64,000 nucleotides of DNA from Clostridium magnum DSM 2767 (GTDB lineage Bacteria; Bacillota; Clostridia; Clostridiales; Clostridiaceae): the NCBI RefSeq assembly GCF_001623875.1, contig NZ_LWAE01000008.1, positions 224,724-288,723 on the forward strand. Direction: 5' to 3'. This document shows positions 34,891 through 43,744 of this stretch, piece after piece (the first letter of the stretch is position 1; every line of letters begins with the position of its first letter). Both the position numbers and the translations under genes were made by a program. The notes under the pieces were generated by a model. The model made no database searches. It was not told where the DNA came from and saw nothing but the letters and a program-made list of their open reading frames with translations.

Positions 34891-35562
34891 ATGTACAGAT
34901 TGATAATGCCAGAATCTAATGTAAGCTATGATGAAGGGTTGAAAATGCAGAAAAAAGCATATGAATTGGTTGCTGCTGGTGAATATGATGGAGTTATTTT
35001 TATTCTGGAACATAAGCCAGTATTTACAGTTGGTACTAATGGTGGATTTGAGAATCTCCTTGTTACTGATCGGGAATTAAAGAATAAAGATATCGATGTC
35101 GTGAAGGTTAATAGAGGGGGAAATATTACATTTCATGGACCAGGACAGATTGTTGTGTATCCTATACTAAATTTAAATAAGTTTTACAAGGATGTTCATT
35201 GGTATGTAGGTTCATTGGAAAATGTTGTTATAGATACATTGTCACAGTATAATATCTCAGGATATAAAAAAAGTAAATTTAGAGGTGTATGGGTAAATGA
35301 AAATAAGATTTCAGCAGTTGGAGTACATTTGAAAAAATGGATTTCAACTCATGGGTTATCTTTGAATGTTAATGTAGATAAAACATATTTTGAGATGATT
35401 AATCCTTGTGGTATTACAGAATTTGGAATTATTTCAATTGTTGACTATCAGGATAACATCAAAATATCTGATGTAAAGCATAAATTAATTGGAAGCTTTG
35501 AAAAAATATTTAAAATCAACTTAATTAAAGATGAGGTTGCAGAAAGTTGGTGGATAAAATGA
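34891..35562 (+). CDS. lipB: Octanoyltransferase LipB
   Basis: 223 residues. The family motifs RGGNITFHGPGQIVVYP, KISAVGVHLKKWISTHGLSLNV (general-base Lys) and the nucleophile Cys in NPCGI are all present. It moves octanoate from acyl carrier protein to the lipoyl domains. Ribosome site AAAGGAGGGAGAA. It overlaps lipA by 16 bp. Placement next to acoC and acoL, both with lipoyl domains, indicates a dedicated lipoylation supply for the acetoin complex. Confidence 0.95.
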   Translation: MYRLIMPESNVSYDEGLKMQKKAYELVAAGEYDGVIFILEHKPVFTVGTNGGFENLLVTDRELKNKDIDVVKVNRGGNITFHGPGQIVVYPILNLNKFYKDVHWYVGSLENVVIDTLSQYNISGYKKSKFRGVWVNENKISAVGVHLKKWISTHGLSLNVNVDKTYFEMINPCGITEFGIISIVDYQDNIKISDVKHKLIGSFEKIFKINLIKDEVAESWWIK

Positions 35563-36446
35563 GTGCAACTATAAGAAAGCCTGAGTGGATTAGAAAAAGA
35601 ATTTCTTATGGAAATATTGATAAGACAGAAGGAATTTTAAGAAGCTTGAAAATTAATACAGTATGTGAGGGTGCACAGTGTCCTAATATAGATGAATGTT
35701 TTGGGCGTAAAACAACAACTTTTATGATTTTAGGTAATATCTGTACAAGAGGCTGCCGTTTTTGTGCAGTTGAAAAAGGTATAGCAAAAAAGCTAGATCC
35801 TGATGAACCGATGCATGTTGCAGAGGCTAGTAAAGCATTAGGTCTAAGGCATGTGGTAATTACGTCTGTAACAAGAGATGACTTACTTGATGGCGGGGCT
35901 GAACATTATTTTAAAACAGTTAAAGCAATAAAGTCATTAAATCCTTCTGCAACCATTGAACTTTTAATACCGGATTTAAAAGGCAATTGGAAAGCCTTAA
36001 AAAGAATTTTAGATGCTAAACCTGATATTTTGAATCATAATCTTGAGACGGTAGCATCATTATATAAAACTGTTAGGCCTCAGGCGGATTATGAACGTTC
36101 CTTAGAACTTTTAAGAAAATCTAAGGAAATAGATCCTAAAACATATACGAAATCCGGAATTATGGTGGGACTAGGTGAAAAGGTTGAGGAAGTTAACGCT
36201 TTGATGGATGATTTAAAAGCTGCTTGTTGTGATATTATCACTATTGGCCAATATCTGAGACCATCAGAAAATCATCTTGAAGTATTTGAATATATTCATC
36301 CAAATGATTTTGAAGTATACAGAATTACTGCTATGAAAAAAGGATTTAAATATGTTGCAGCAGGACCCTTTGTCAGAAGTTCTTATAATGCAGTATTAGG
36401 AATGGATAAGATAAACAATACTAATAAAGTTTTAAAAAGTATTTAA
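35547..36446 (+). CDS. lipA: Lipoyl synthase LipA
   Basis: 299 residues. Auxiliary cluster motif CEGAQCPNIDEC and radical-SAM motif CTRGCRFC are intact, as is the C-terminal RSSYNA Ser ligand (GPFVRSSYNA). It inserts two sulfurs into protein-bound octanoate. The start overlaps the end of lipB, so it is translationally coupled. Confidence 0.96.
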   Translation: MVDKMSATIRKPEWIRKRISYGNIDKTEGILRSLKINTVCEGAQCPNIDECFGRKTTTFMILGNICTRGCRFCAVEKGIAKKLDPDEPMHVAEASKALGLRHVVITSVTRDDLLDGGAEHYFKTVKAIKSLNPSATIELLIPDLKGNWKALKRILDAKPDILNHNLETVASLYKTVRPQADYERSLELLRKSKEIDPKTYTKSGIMVGLGEKVEEVNALMDDLKAACCDIITIGQYLRPSENHLEVFEYIHPNDFEVYRITAMKKGFKYVAAGPFVRSSYNAVLGMDKINNTNKVLKSI

Positions 36447-36451
36447 CTTGG

Positions 36452-36559
36452 ATTCGGCAAGTGATCTTTACAAGCATTGATATGGCTATATTTTAGTATA
36501 AAAAATTTTTTGCGAAGAAATTAAGTGTTATCAATGGTTTGCAGATTTACTTGCCGAAT
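36452..36559. repeat. Widely spaced inverted repeat after lipA
   Basis: ATTCGGCAAGT (36452-36462) and ACTTGCCGAAT (36549-36559) are exact 11-bp inverted copies 86 bp apart, starting 6 bp after the lipA stop. The interior has no gene. This could be a small mobile-element remnant or an RNA stem; no T run follows. Confidence 0.5.
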
Positions 36560-36600
36560 TGAAGTTTAATAAATAATATTATGAGTTGGGGGTTTTTGTT

Positions 36601-37698
36601 ATGATAAGAGTTATGAGAGCACCATCAAGGTACGTTCAAGGAAAAGATGCGCTTCTAGACTTGAAGCGTCATGTAGAATCACTTGGGAATACTTTCTATG
36701 CAATAGGAAGTAAATCCGCGTTGAAATCTACAAAAGCAGCTATTGAAAAAAGTTTTGAAGGCAGCGATATGAGCATTACTTTTGAACTATTCAATGGTCA
36801 ATGTTCAATGGCTGAGGTAAACAGAGTAAGAGATCTTATTAGGAAAAGTAACTCAAATGTAATCGTTGGCATTGGTGGAGGAAGAGCTTTAGATACTGCA
36901 AAGGTAGCTGCACATTACGAAAAACTACCACTGGTAATAATACCAACAGTTGCTGCAACAGATGCGCCATGTACTGCACTTTCAGTAATTTATACTGAAC
37001 AAGGTGAATTTGATCAATATCTTTTCTATCCAAAGAATCCTGATGTTGTTGTTGTTGACACTGGTATTATTGCAAAAGCACCTGTTAGATTCTTTGTAGC
37101 AGGACTTGGAGACGCACTTGGAACATTCTTTGAGGGAAGAGCATGTCTTCGTACAGAATCATTAGATCTTGACGGAGAGCACATTACCCAATCAGGATAT
37201 TGTCTTGCTGAATTGTGCTATAAAACAATAGTAGCTGATGGTTATAAAGCAAAACTTGCCATTGAAAAAGGTGTTGTAGTACCAGCAGTTGAAAAAGCTA
37301 TCGAGGCAACTACTTATTTAAGTGGGGTTGGAGCTAGTGGCGCAGGGTTGGCAGCAGCACACTCAATTTATAATGGATTTACTGTACTTGAAGAATGTGA
37401 AGGAACTATGCATGGAGAAATTGTGGCATTTGGAACATTAGTTCAGTTACTTCTTGAAGATAGCCCAATAGAGGAAATCAAAGAAGTTATGGATTTCTGT
37501 CTAAGTGTTGGACTACCTATAACTCTTGAAGATATCGGAGTTAAACAGGTAGATCCTGAGAAATTAATGAAGGTAGCAAAAGCAGCCTGTGCTCCAGGGG
37601 AGTCAATTCATAATATGGTTGGAGATGTCACTCCAGAAGAACTATATGATGCCTTTATCGTTGCAGATAACATGGGATCGCAATACAAAAGGCAATAG
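36601..37698 (+). CDS. gldA: Glycerol dehydrogenase-like iron/zinc alcohol dehydrogenase
   Basis: 365 residues from ATG 36601. NAD-binding GIGGGRALDTAKVAAH; metal ligands expected in FVAGLGDALGTFFEG (Asp), GLAAAHSIYNG (His) and GTMHGEIVAFGT (His). This is the group III alcohol dehydrogenase pattern of GldA. GldA enzymes oxidise glycerol to dihydroxyacetone and also act on 2,3-butanediol and acetoin. Here, beside acetoin genes and a butanediol dehydrogenase, the C4 reaction may be the relevant one (inference). A MITE-like element starts directly at its stop codon. Confidence 0.9.
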   Translation: MIRVMRAPSRYVQGKDALLDLKRHVESLGNTFYAIGSKSALKSTKAAIEKSFEGSDMSITFELFNGQCSMAEVNRVRDLIRKSNSNVIVGIGGGRALDTAKVAAHYEKLPLVIIPTVAATDAPCTALSVIYTEQGEFDQYLFYPKNPDVVVVDTGIIAKAPVRFFVAGLGDALGTFFEGRACLRTESLDLDGEHITQSGYCLAELCYKTIVADGYKAKLAIEKGVVVPAVEKAIEATTYLSGVGASGAGLAAAHSIYNGFTVLEECEGTMHGEIVAFGTLVQLLLEDSPIEEIKEVMDFCLSVGLPITLEDIGVKQVDPEKLMKVAKAACAPGESIHNMVGDVTPEELYDAFIVADNMGSQYKRQ

Positions 37699-37857
37699 GG
37701 CATCTTCAAAGAAATAACTAGTCAACTTGCTATTCTATTTTGCGTCATACTGCGTCGACAGAACCCTTAGATAGAGTCGGCTATCTGAGGAACCTGTCTC
37801 CTTGTCTGACACAAAATATCCGTCGCATCTTTGACTTGTTATTTTCTTTCAGATGCC
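37699..37857. mobile_element. MITE-like palindromic element after gldA
   Basis: 159 bp with imperfect terminal inverted repeats of about 27 bp: GGCATCTTCAAAGAAATAAC at the left and GTTATTTTCTTTCAGATGCC at the right. An internal small inverted repeat is CTTAGATAG / CTATCTGAG. It has higher GC than its surroundings, no ORF, and begins on the base after the gldA stop. No terminator is otherwise visible here. Confidence 0.65.
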
Positions 37858-37921
37858 TAGAATAGATAAGGTTTGTTTTAAAAAATATATACTATTAATT
37901 AACATGGTAGGGGGAATTTTG

Positions 37922-38995
37922 ATGAAGGCTGCATTATGGTATAAAAAAAATGATGTAAGGGTTGAAGACATTGAGGAACCAAGTGTATTAAAAGGTTCAG
38001 TAAAAATTAAGGTTAAATGGTGTGGTATTTGTGGTTCAGATTTGCATGAATATTTAGGAGGACCTATATTTATTCCTGTTGAACAACCTCATCCACTAAG
38101 CGGTAATACGGCTCCTGTGGTTTTAGGGCATGAGTTTTCAGGAGAAGTTGTAGAAGTGGGACAAAATGTAACAAAGCTTAAAGTTGGAGATAGAGTCACT
38201 GTGGAACCAGTTGTAGTATGCGGGAAGTGTCCGGCTTGTAAAGAAGGAAAGTATAATCTTTGTTCATCCTTAGGATTTCACGGACTTTGTGGTACTGGTG
38301 GTGGATTTGCAGAATATACTGTATTCCCAGAGGAATTCGTTCATAAAATTCCAGATAACATGTCCTATGAGCAAGCTGCATTAATAGAGCCAATGTCAGT
38401 AGCTTTACATTCACTCAGAATTTCAAACTTCAAAATTGGAGATACAGCCCTTGTATTAGGTTCCGGTCCAATAGGCCTTGCTACCATAGAGTGCCTTAAA
38501 GCAGCTGGAGCTAAACTTGTAATAGTTCTTCAAAGAAAATCAGTAAGACAGGAATATGCTAAAAGAATGGGTGCTGATGTAGTTCTTGATCCGAATGAGG
38601 TGGATATAGCAGAAGAGGTTAAAAAGCTTACAGGTGGAGTTGGAGTAGATAAAGCTTTTGAAACTACAGGTTCTAAGGTAGGTTTAGAGGCAGGACTTAA
38701 CAGTATAAAATTTGAAGGAACTCTAGTAATAACAAGTATTTGGGAAAATGAAGTAAGTTTTAATCCTAATGTTTTGGTATTTTCAGAAAAGAAAGTAATG
38801 GGATCATTAGTTTATAGACACGAATTTCCAGCTACAATTGCTCAAATGGGTGAAGGAAGAATAAAAGCTGAAGGGTATATTACAAAAAAAATAGCTCTTG
38901 ATGATATTGTAAAAGAAGGATTCGGAGCTTTAACTGGACCAGAAAAGAAAACTCATGTAAAAATACTTGTAACACCGGATAAATCTCTTTTATAA
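37922..38995 (+). CDS. bdhA: 2,3-butanediol dehydrogenase, zinc medium-chain family
   Basis: 357 residues from ATG 37922 (GTAGGGGGAATTTTG upstream; an upstream in-frame extension runs into the MITE and is unlikely). Catalytic zinc motifs CGICGSDLHEY and GHEFSGEVVEVG, the four-Cys structural zinc loop CGKCPACKEGKYNLC, and NAD motif VLGSGPIGLATIE. This is the (R,R)-butanediol dehydrogenase subgroup of the sorbitol/threonine dehydrogenase family (EYLGGPIFIP typical). It interconverts acetoin and butanediol, linking to the aco operon upstream. Confidence 0.9.
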   Translation: MKAALWYKKNDVRVEDIEEPSVLKGSVKIKVKWCGICGSDLHEYLGGPIFIPVEQPHPLSGNTAPVVLGHEFSGEVVEVGQNVTKLKVGDRVTVEPVVVCGKCPACKEGKYNLCSSLGFHGLCGTGGGFAEYTVFPEEFVHKIPDNMSYEQAALIEPMSVALHSLRISNFKIGDTALVLGSGPIGLATIECLKAAGAKLVIVLQRKSVRQEYAKRMGADVVLDPNEVDIAEEVKKLTGGVGVDKAFETTGSKVGLEAGLNSIKFEGTLVITSIWENEVSFNPNVLVFSEKKVMGSLVYRHEFPATIAQMGEGRIKAEGYITKKIALDDIVKEGFGALTGPEKKTHVKILVTPDKSLL

Positions 38996-39071
38996 TATAT
39001 TTCCCCATATTAAAAAATATCTTTTTATCTTTTTCAATAATTAAAAATTTAAAATTATAATTTAAATTAAT

Positions 39072-39122
39072 GAAAAAACCCTAGCAGTATCATTGTATAG
39101 TTGATATTGCTAGGGTTTTTAC
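39072..39122. terminator. Intrinsic terminator
   Basis: AAAAACCCTAGCAGTATCA / TGATATTGCTAGGGTTTTT stem ending in a T run on both strands; it ends bdhA. Confidence 0.9.
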
Positions 39123-39194
39123 TTGGAAATTAGTAAAGTTTTGATCGTCTTAAAATTTTGAAGATGATCTTAAGTTTTTTACTTTAATATATTT

Positions 39195-39629
39195 TTATAC
39201 ACAAGCATGTTCTTGCAACACACAGTTAATTTTATTAAGTTCAGAACTTTGTTTTCCGTATACTCTAAATACAAGTCTTTTTTCAGAGAAGTTTAAGAAT
39301 TCTTTATCCTTTATATTTAGTAAAAATACCTTATCAAATAATTGATTACAGTAAACAACATCTATATCGCCATAATTAAAAGAAACTGGCTTATATTTGT
39401 TATTCGTAGGGATTAAAACAATTCGCTTATCTGTAACTGCAAGAATACATTCAACTTTAAAAACACGAGGCATATCTATAAAATAATCGGTCATAGAAGA
39501 AAGTCCTATGCAGTACATAATTTCTCTTCCGATTGATAGTCTAACAATCCCTTTTACACCATAAATAAATTGCTCGCTAGATTCTTTATAGGCATTTAAG
39601 CTAGTGTTATTAATTAGAGAAGAGATCAT
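39195..39629 (-). CDS. Uncharacterised PH-like-domain protein
   Basis: 144 residues from ATG 39629, chosen because GGGGGTTGATATT lies upstream. The middle part (CILAVTDKRIVLIPTNNKYKP, then VSFNYGDIDVVYC) has the beta-strand pattern of bacterial PH domains (bPH), as in YvbH- or SHOCT-type proteins. No membrane helix or catalytic motif. No operon partners: terminator on one side, divergent efflux operon on the other. Function unknown. Confidence 0.65.
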   Translation of the reverse strand: MISSLINNTSLNAYKESSEQFIYGVKGIVRLSIGREIMYCIGLSSMTDYFIDMPRVFKVECILAVTDKRIVLIPTNNKYKPVSFNYGDIDVVYCNQLFDKVFLLNIKDKEFLNFSEKRLVFRVYGKQSSELNKINCVLQEHACV

Positions 39630-39866
39630 AATATCAACCCCCATACTGATCTTATATTAACTATAGTATAGCATTTCTGAAAAACGGTTTCAATTAATTA
39701 TCAGAATGTTTAGAAAAATTTAACTAAAGTTATTTTATTTTTTCCCATAAATTATTAGAGAATATTATTGAATATGGAAATAAAAAGTATTATAATAATT
39801 GTTATTGTACGAACAATGCTGATGTGAATAATATCTATAAAAATAATTCGTCTATGGAGGGTTAAA

Positions 39867-40847
39867 ATGAAAAAGACTTTATTTTGTTTAATTGCAGTGG
39901 CACTTTTAAGTGGTTGCAGTTCTAATGGCAGTACAAGTGTAAAAAATAATGTACAAGCAACTCAAAATGCTCAGCAAAGTACTAAAACTCAATACATAAT
40001 GGGAGGAAAAATACAGGCAAACGAAGAAGCAAACATAGGCTCAAAAATTTCAGCGAGAGTTTCAGAAATAACCGTTGATGTTGGGGCAAAGGTTAATCAA
40101 GGAGATACTATTATCAAATTAGACACACAAGACTTACAGGCTCAGGTAGATCAAGCTCAAGCAGCAGTGAACACTGCTAAGGCAAATTTAGCTAATGCCA
40201 CTAGCGGTACACGCCCTGAGCAGCTGGCCCAGGCTCAAGCTACTTTAGATAGTGCTTCTCAAGGCTATGAAGTTACTAAGAAGAATTATGATCGTACTAA
40301 AGCTCTAGTAGATTCAGGAGCAGCAGCACAACAACAATTGGATTCAGCTCAGCAACAACTTGCAGTGGCAGAGTCTCAATATAAAACTGCACAGGCAAAC
40401 CTAGAGATGTTACAAAATGGGGCTACAAAGTCTAGTATAGATGTTTATCAAGCTCAGGTAAATCAAGCTGAAGCAGCTTTAAAGGTAGCACAGGCAGCAT
40501 TAAGCAATGCCACTATTACGGCTCCAATTTCAGGGGTAGTAAGTGCAAAAAATATTAATGTGGGAGAAATGGCTTCAGCAAGTGGTACACTTTTATCTAT
40601 AGTTAATTCCAGTGGTTTATCTGTAAATGCCTATGCACCTTTAGATATTGTAGATCAGCTAAAGGAAGGACAAAGTGTAGTTGTTAAGGTATCAGAAATA
40701 CCAGATAAACAGTTTGAAGGTACAATAATTGTTATAAACTCAAAATTAAATTCACAAAGCAGAAATATTTTAGTTAAAGTAGCTGTAGCAGATACTAACT
40801 CACAATTAAAATCTGGTATGTTTGCAGAAGTTGGCTTAAAGAAATAG
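39867..40847 (+). CDS. HlyD/MFP-family periplasmic-adaptor lipoprotein
   Basis: 326 residues. Signal peptide with lipobox LLSG-C (Cys17). A biotinyl-lipoyl-like half domain (about 45-85), a long alpha-helical hairpin with Ala/Gln heptads (about 88-210; QAAVNTAKANLANATSG, SAQQQLAVAESQYKTAQANL), the second half-domain and a beta barrel (about 215-326). It is the adaptor subunit of an efflux pump. First gene of the operon with the EmrA-like adaptor, EmrB-like transporter and MarR gene. The Gram-positive anchoring is by lipid. Ribosome site GGAGGGTTAAA. Confidence 0.88.
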   Translation: MKKTLFCLIAVALLSGCSSNGSTSVKNNVQATQNAQQSTKTQYIMGGKIQANEEANIGSKISARVSEITVDVGAKVNQGDTIIKLDTQDLQAQVDQAQAAVNTAKANLANATSGTRPEQLAQAQATLDSASQGYEVTKKNYDRTKALVDSGAAAQQQLDSAQQQLAVAESQYKTAQANLEMLQNGATKSSIDVYQAQVNQAEAALKVAQAALSNATITAPISGVVSAKNINVGEMASASGTLLSIVNSSGLSVNAYAPLDIVDQLKEGQSVVVKVSEIPDKQFEGTIIVINSKLNSQSRNILVKVAVADTNSQLKSGMFAEVGLKK

Positions 40848-40950
40848 GGAATACAGGAGACTGAAAGATTAATAATCTTTCAGCACAGTATAAGGAATAC
40901 AGGAGACTAAAAGATTAATAATCTTTTAGTGCAGTATAAGAAATACAGGA
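40848..40950 (+). repeat. 46-bp tandem repeat with covarying hairpins before the emrA-like gene
   Basis: Two full units (40848-40893, 40894-40939) and a third partial one that includes the next gene's ribosome site (AATACAGGAGGG). Each unit carries AATACAGGAGAC followed by a hairpin: CTGAAAGATT-AATAATCTTTCAG in unit 1, CTAAAAGATT-AATAATCTTTTAG in unit 2. The G-C pair of unit 1 becomes A-T in unit 2, so pairing is preserved. Confidence 0.88.
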
Positions 40951-40963
40951 GGGTTTTTTTGAT

Positions 40964-41617
40964 ATGAAAGAGAAGCGTAAAGTATTAATTATTGGAATAC
41001 TAGTGGCAATTGTAGTAGCGTTATCTGGTATAGGATTTTACTATTGGTATGAAAACACTTATTATGTTTCCACTGATGATGCTAGAGTCAGTGCAGATTT
41101 AGTTAGTGTAACCCCACAGATTACAGGAAAATTACTGGAACTAAATGTAGAAGAAGGAGAGACAGTTGCAAAGAATCAAATATTAGCTCGTCAAGAAATG
41201 AATAATCTTCCAGATACAAGTGTAGACCAGTCTTTAATAAGATCACCTATTAATGGTATAATTATTAAGAGACAGGGGACTATAGGAGAAGTTTGGTCAC
41301 CAAGTCAAACCTTAGCTACTTTAATAGATCCAAATAAGCTTTATATAGCTGCAAATATTGAAGAAACAAAGCTTGGCAAAGTAAGAGTTGGACAAACAGT
41401 AGATATTACTATAGATCAATTTGGTTCTCAAAAGTTTACAGGCAAGGTTAAATCAGTAGGTGAAGCAGCAAATTCAGCGTTATCACTTCTTCCATCATCA
41501 ACTAGCGGTACCTTTACAAAGGTAGTTCAGAGAGTACCAATAAAAATTGAACTTAATAAGTTTAATAACAAAATACTTCCAGGAACCAATGCTGTTGTTA
41601 AGATTCACGTTAAATAA
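40964..41617 (+). CDS. emrA: EmrA/HlyD-like adaptor lacking the helical hairpin
   Basis: 217 residues against about 390 for EmrA. One membrane helix (about 7-29), then the lipoyl half-domain (YYVSTDDARVSADLVSVTPQ, EGETVAKNQILARQE), directly followed by the second half (SLIRSPINGIIIKRQGTIGE) and the beta barrel (about 120-217). The coiled-coil hairpin that normally lies between the two halves is missing. The neighbouring lipoprotein adaptor has one, so the two may complement each other. Ribosome site AGGAGGG. Next gene begins 11 bp later. Confidence 0.85.
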   Translation: MKEKRKVLIIGILVAIVVALSGIGFYYWYENTYYVSTDDARVSADLVSVTPQITGKLLELNVEEGETVAKNQILARQEMNNLPDTSVDQSLIRSPINGIIIKRQGTIGEVWSPSQTLATLIDPNKLYIAANIEETKLGKVRVGQTVDITIDQFGSQKFTGKVKSVGEAANSALSLLPSSTSGTFTKVVQRVPIKIELNKFNNKILPGTNAVVKIHVK

Positions 41618-41628
41618 TGAGGTGATTT

Positions 41629-43221
41629 ATGATGGAAGACAATAACAATGATTTATTAAGTGCTTGGTTATCCCTATGTGTAGTTATAATAGGTACCTTT
41701 ATGTCTATACTAGATAGTAGTATAGTTAATATTGCTCTTCCTAAGATGATGGCTGTTTTTGGTGTATCCTTAGATGATGCAAAATGGATAATAACGGCTT
41801 ATGCACTAGTACTTGGAGCCATAATACCTTTAACGGGATATTTGCAGGAGATTTTTGGAACTAAGAGACTATATATGTTTGCCTTAGCGATGTTTACACT
41901 AGGATCATTATTGTGTGGATTTTCATGGAGTAATACCTCTATGATAATTTTTCGTATAGTTCAAGCTATTGGCGGAGGTATAATAATGCCTGTAGGAATG
42001 TCTATAATCTATCAGGTGTTTCCTAGAGAAAAGATAGGTGTAGCTCTCGGGTTTTGGGGAATAGCCGCTATGGCAGCACCTGCTATAGGACCAACTTTAG
42101 GTGGATATATTATTGAAAAGATGGATTGGAGACTTATTTTCAATATCAATGTTCCAATAGGTATTGTAGGGGTAATATTGGCAGGAATCCTATTAAAAGG
42201 AACAGAACGAAAGTCCTTTAAATCTTTTGATATAATAGGATTTTTATCCTCAACAGTGGGTATAGTAAGTGTACTATATGTTCTTGGAGAAGGTTCTTCA
42301 ATCGATTGGGGAAAGATAGAAAATCCAATACTAATGACTCTTGGTTGTCTAAGTCTTGTTCTATTTATAGTAAATGAACTTACCCACCCAGATCCCTTAT
42401 TAGACTTACGCATACTAAAGTTATTTGATTTTAGTATAAGTCAAATTATAAGCAGTGTTCTGACCTTTGCACTAATGGGTGGGGTTTATGTATTACCTTT
42501 ATTCTTGCAAAATGTAAGAGGATATACAGCTATGGAGGCTGGGATAATTATGCTTCCAGGGGCACTTGTAATGGGTGTTATGATGCCAATAAGCGGTAGT
42601 CTATTTGAAAAAGTTGGAGTAAAAACAGTTGTTATACCTGGGCTTATACTCTTAGCTGTAAGCTCTTATGAACTTGCAACTGCAATAAATATGAATTCCA
42701 GTAGAGAAACAATAATACTTATTAATTGCATAAGATCTATAGGAATAGGACTTAGTATGATGCCAATTAGTACTATAGGAATGAATGCTGTGCCAAAGCA
42801 CCTGGTTGGAAAGGCATCAGCCCTTCAAAATACTATAAGGCAGATAGCAGGGGCACTTAGTGTAACTGTAATGTCTACAATTATGCAATGGAAGACTGAT
42901 TATAACTATTTAAAGATGTCAGAGCAAATAAGTGTTTATAATGGAACTTCTAATAATACATTAAGTATACTAACAAGCTCATATATCCATGCAGGTTTAC
43001 CACAAGGAACAGCTAAGGGAATGGCTCTATCCCAATTACTTAGAATGATTCAAGGTCAGGCTACTTTAGATGCTATGGCATATTCAGTTATTGTAACTGC
43101 CGTTATGGTGCTAGCAGCAATAGTTTTAACTTTATTTATGAAAGATAAGAAACCACTGAAAAAACAAGATAAGGTAGGTGAAGAAGATGGCCCTAAAGGA
43201 GGATTCGCCATATCAGAATGA
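41629..43221 (+). CDS. emrB: EmrB/QacA-family (DHA2) drug efflux MFS transporter
   Basis: 530 residues with about 14 membrane helices. Helix 1 has the DHA2 motif SILDSSIVNIALPKM, followed by DDAKWIITAYALVLGAIIPL and motif C-like GPTLGGYI in helix 5. It exports hydrophobic drugs in exchange for protons, together with the two adaptors upstream. The C-terminus (KDKKPLKKQDKVGEEDG) is charged and cytosolic. It overlaps the MarR gene by about 35 bp. Confidence 0.92.
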   Translation: MMEDNNNDLLSAWLSLCVVIIGTFMSILDSSIVNIALPKMMAVFGVSLDDAKWIITAYALVLGAIIPLTGYLQEIFGTKRLYMFALAMFTLGSLLCGFSWSNTSMIIFRIVQAIGGGIIMPVGMSIIYQVFPREKIGVALGFWGIAAMAAPAIGPTLGGYIIEKMDWRLIFNINVPIGIVGVILAGILLKGTERKSFKSFDIIGFLSSTVGIVSVLYVLGEGSSIDWGKIENPILMTLGCLSLVLFIVNELTHPDPLLDLRILKLFDFSISQIISSVLTFALMGGVYVLPLFLQNVRGYTAMEAGIIMLPGALVMGVMMPISGSLFEKVGVKTVVIPGLILLAVSSYELATAINMNSSRETIILINCIRSIGIGLSMMPISTIGMNAVPKHLVGKASALQNTIRQIAGALSVTVMSTIMQWKTDYNYLKMSEQISVYNGTSNNTLSILTSSYIHAGLPQGTAKGMALSQLLRMIQGQATLDAMAYSVIVTAVMVLAAIVLTLFMKDKKPLKKQDKVGEEDGPKGGFAISE

Positions 43222-43675
43222 TGAATTAGTATCAAAACAAGCAGATGAAATAATTGAAATATTCAAAAGTATTAAAAAAACTCTTAGTTGTAAATTTGAA
43301 AAAAATGCAAAACAATATGGATTTACAGCACCTCAGCTTGGAGTAATATTTCATCTGCATCATATGCCATCCATAACCCTTAATGAGTTAAGTGAGCATA
43401 TGATGTTAACAAAAAGTACGGTTTCAGGCATAGTAGATCGTTTGACTAAGCAGGGTGTTGTAGTTAGAGAAATACCTAAAGATAATCGCAGAACTGTAAA
43501 ATTATCAATTTCAGAAGAGTTTAAAAAAAATAATGACATATGCAATATGAAAAAAACATTTATTTCTGATTTAATATCTAATGGGATAAAGAATATGGAT
43601 CCAATGGAAGTTGAAAAAATAATTTATGGATTAAAACAATTTAGTTTATTATTAAACGATGATAATTCTAAGTAA
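43187..43675 (+). CDS. MarR-family transcription regulator of the efflux operon
   Basis: 162 residues from ATG 43187 (a GTG at 43178 is also possible). Winged helix-turn-helix with ITLNELSEHMMLTKSTVSGIVDRL as recognition region and the wing DNRRTVKLSISEE. It is the last gene of the efflux operon and probably represses it. The start lies inside the end of emrB. A terminator follows at once. Confidence 0.9.
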   Translation: MALKEDSPYQNDELVSKQADEIIEIFKSIKKTLSCKFEKNAKQYGFTAPQLGVIFHLHHMPSITLNELSEHMMLTKSTVSGIVDRLTKQGVVVREIPKDNRRTVKLSISEEFKKNNDICNMKKTFISDLISNGIKNMDPMEVEKIIYGLKQFSLLLNDDNSK

Positions 43676-43679
43676 CTTG

Positions 43680-43724
43680 AAATAACCACCTGTAAGCAGC
43701 TACTTATGGGTGGTTATTTTTATT
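43680..43724. terminator. Bidirectional intrinsic terminator
   Basis: AAATAACCACC / GGTGGTTATTT stem with T-rich flanks, between two convergent MarR genes. Confidence 0.88.
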
Positions 43725-43744
43725 TGAAAATAAAAAAGGCTTAA

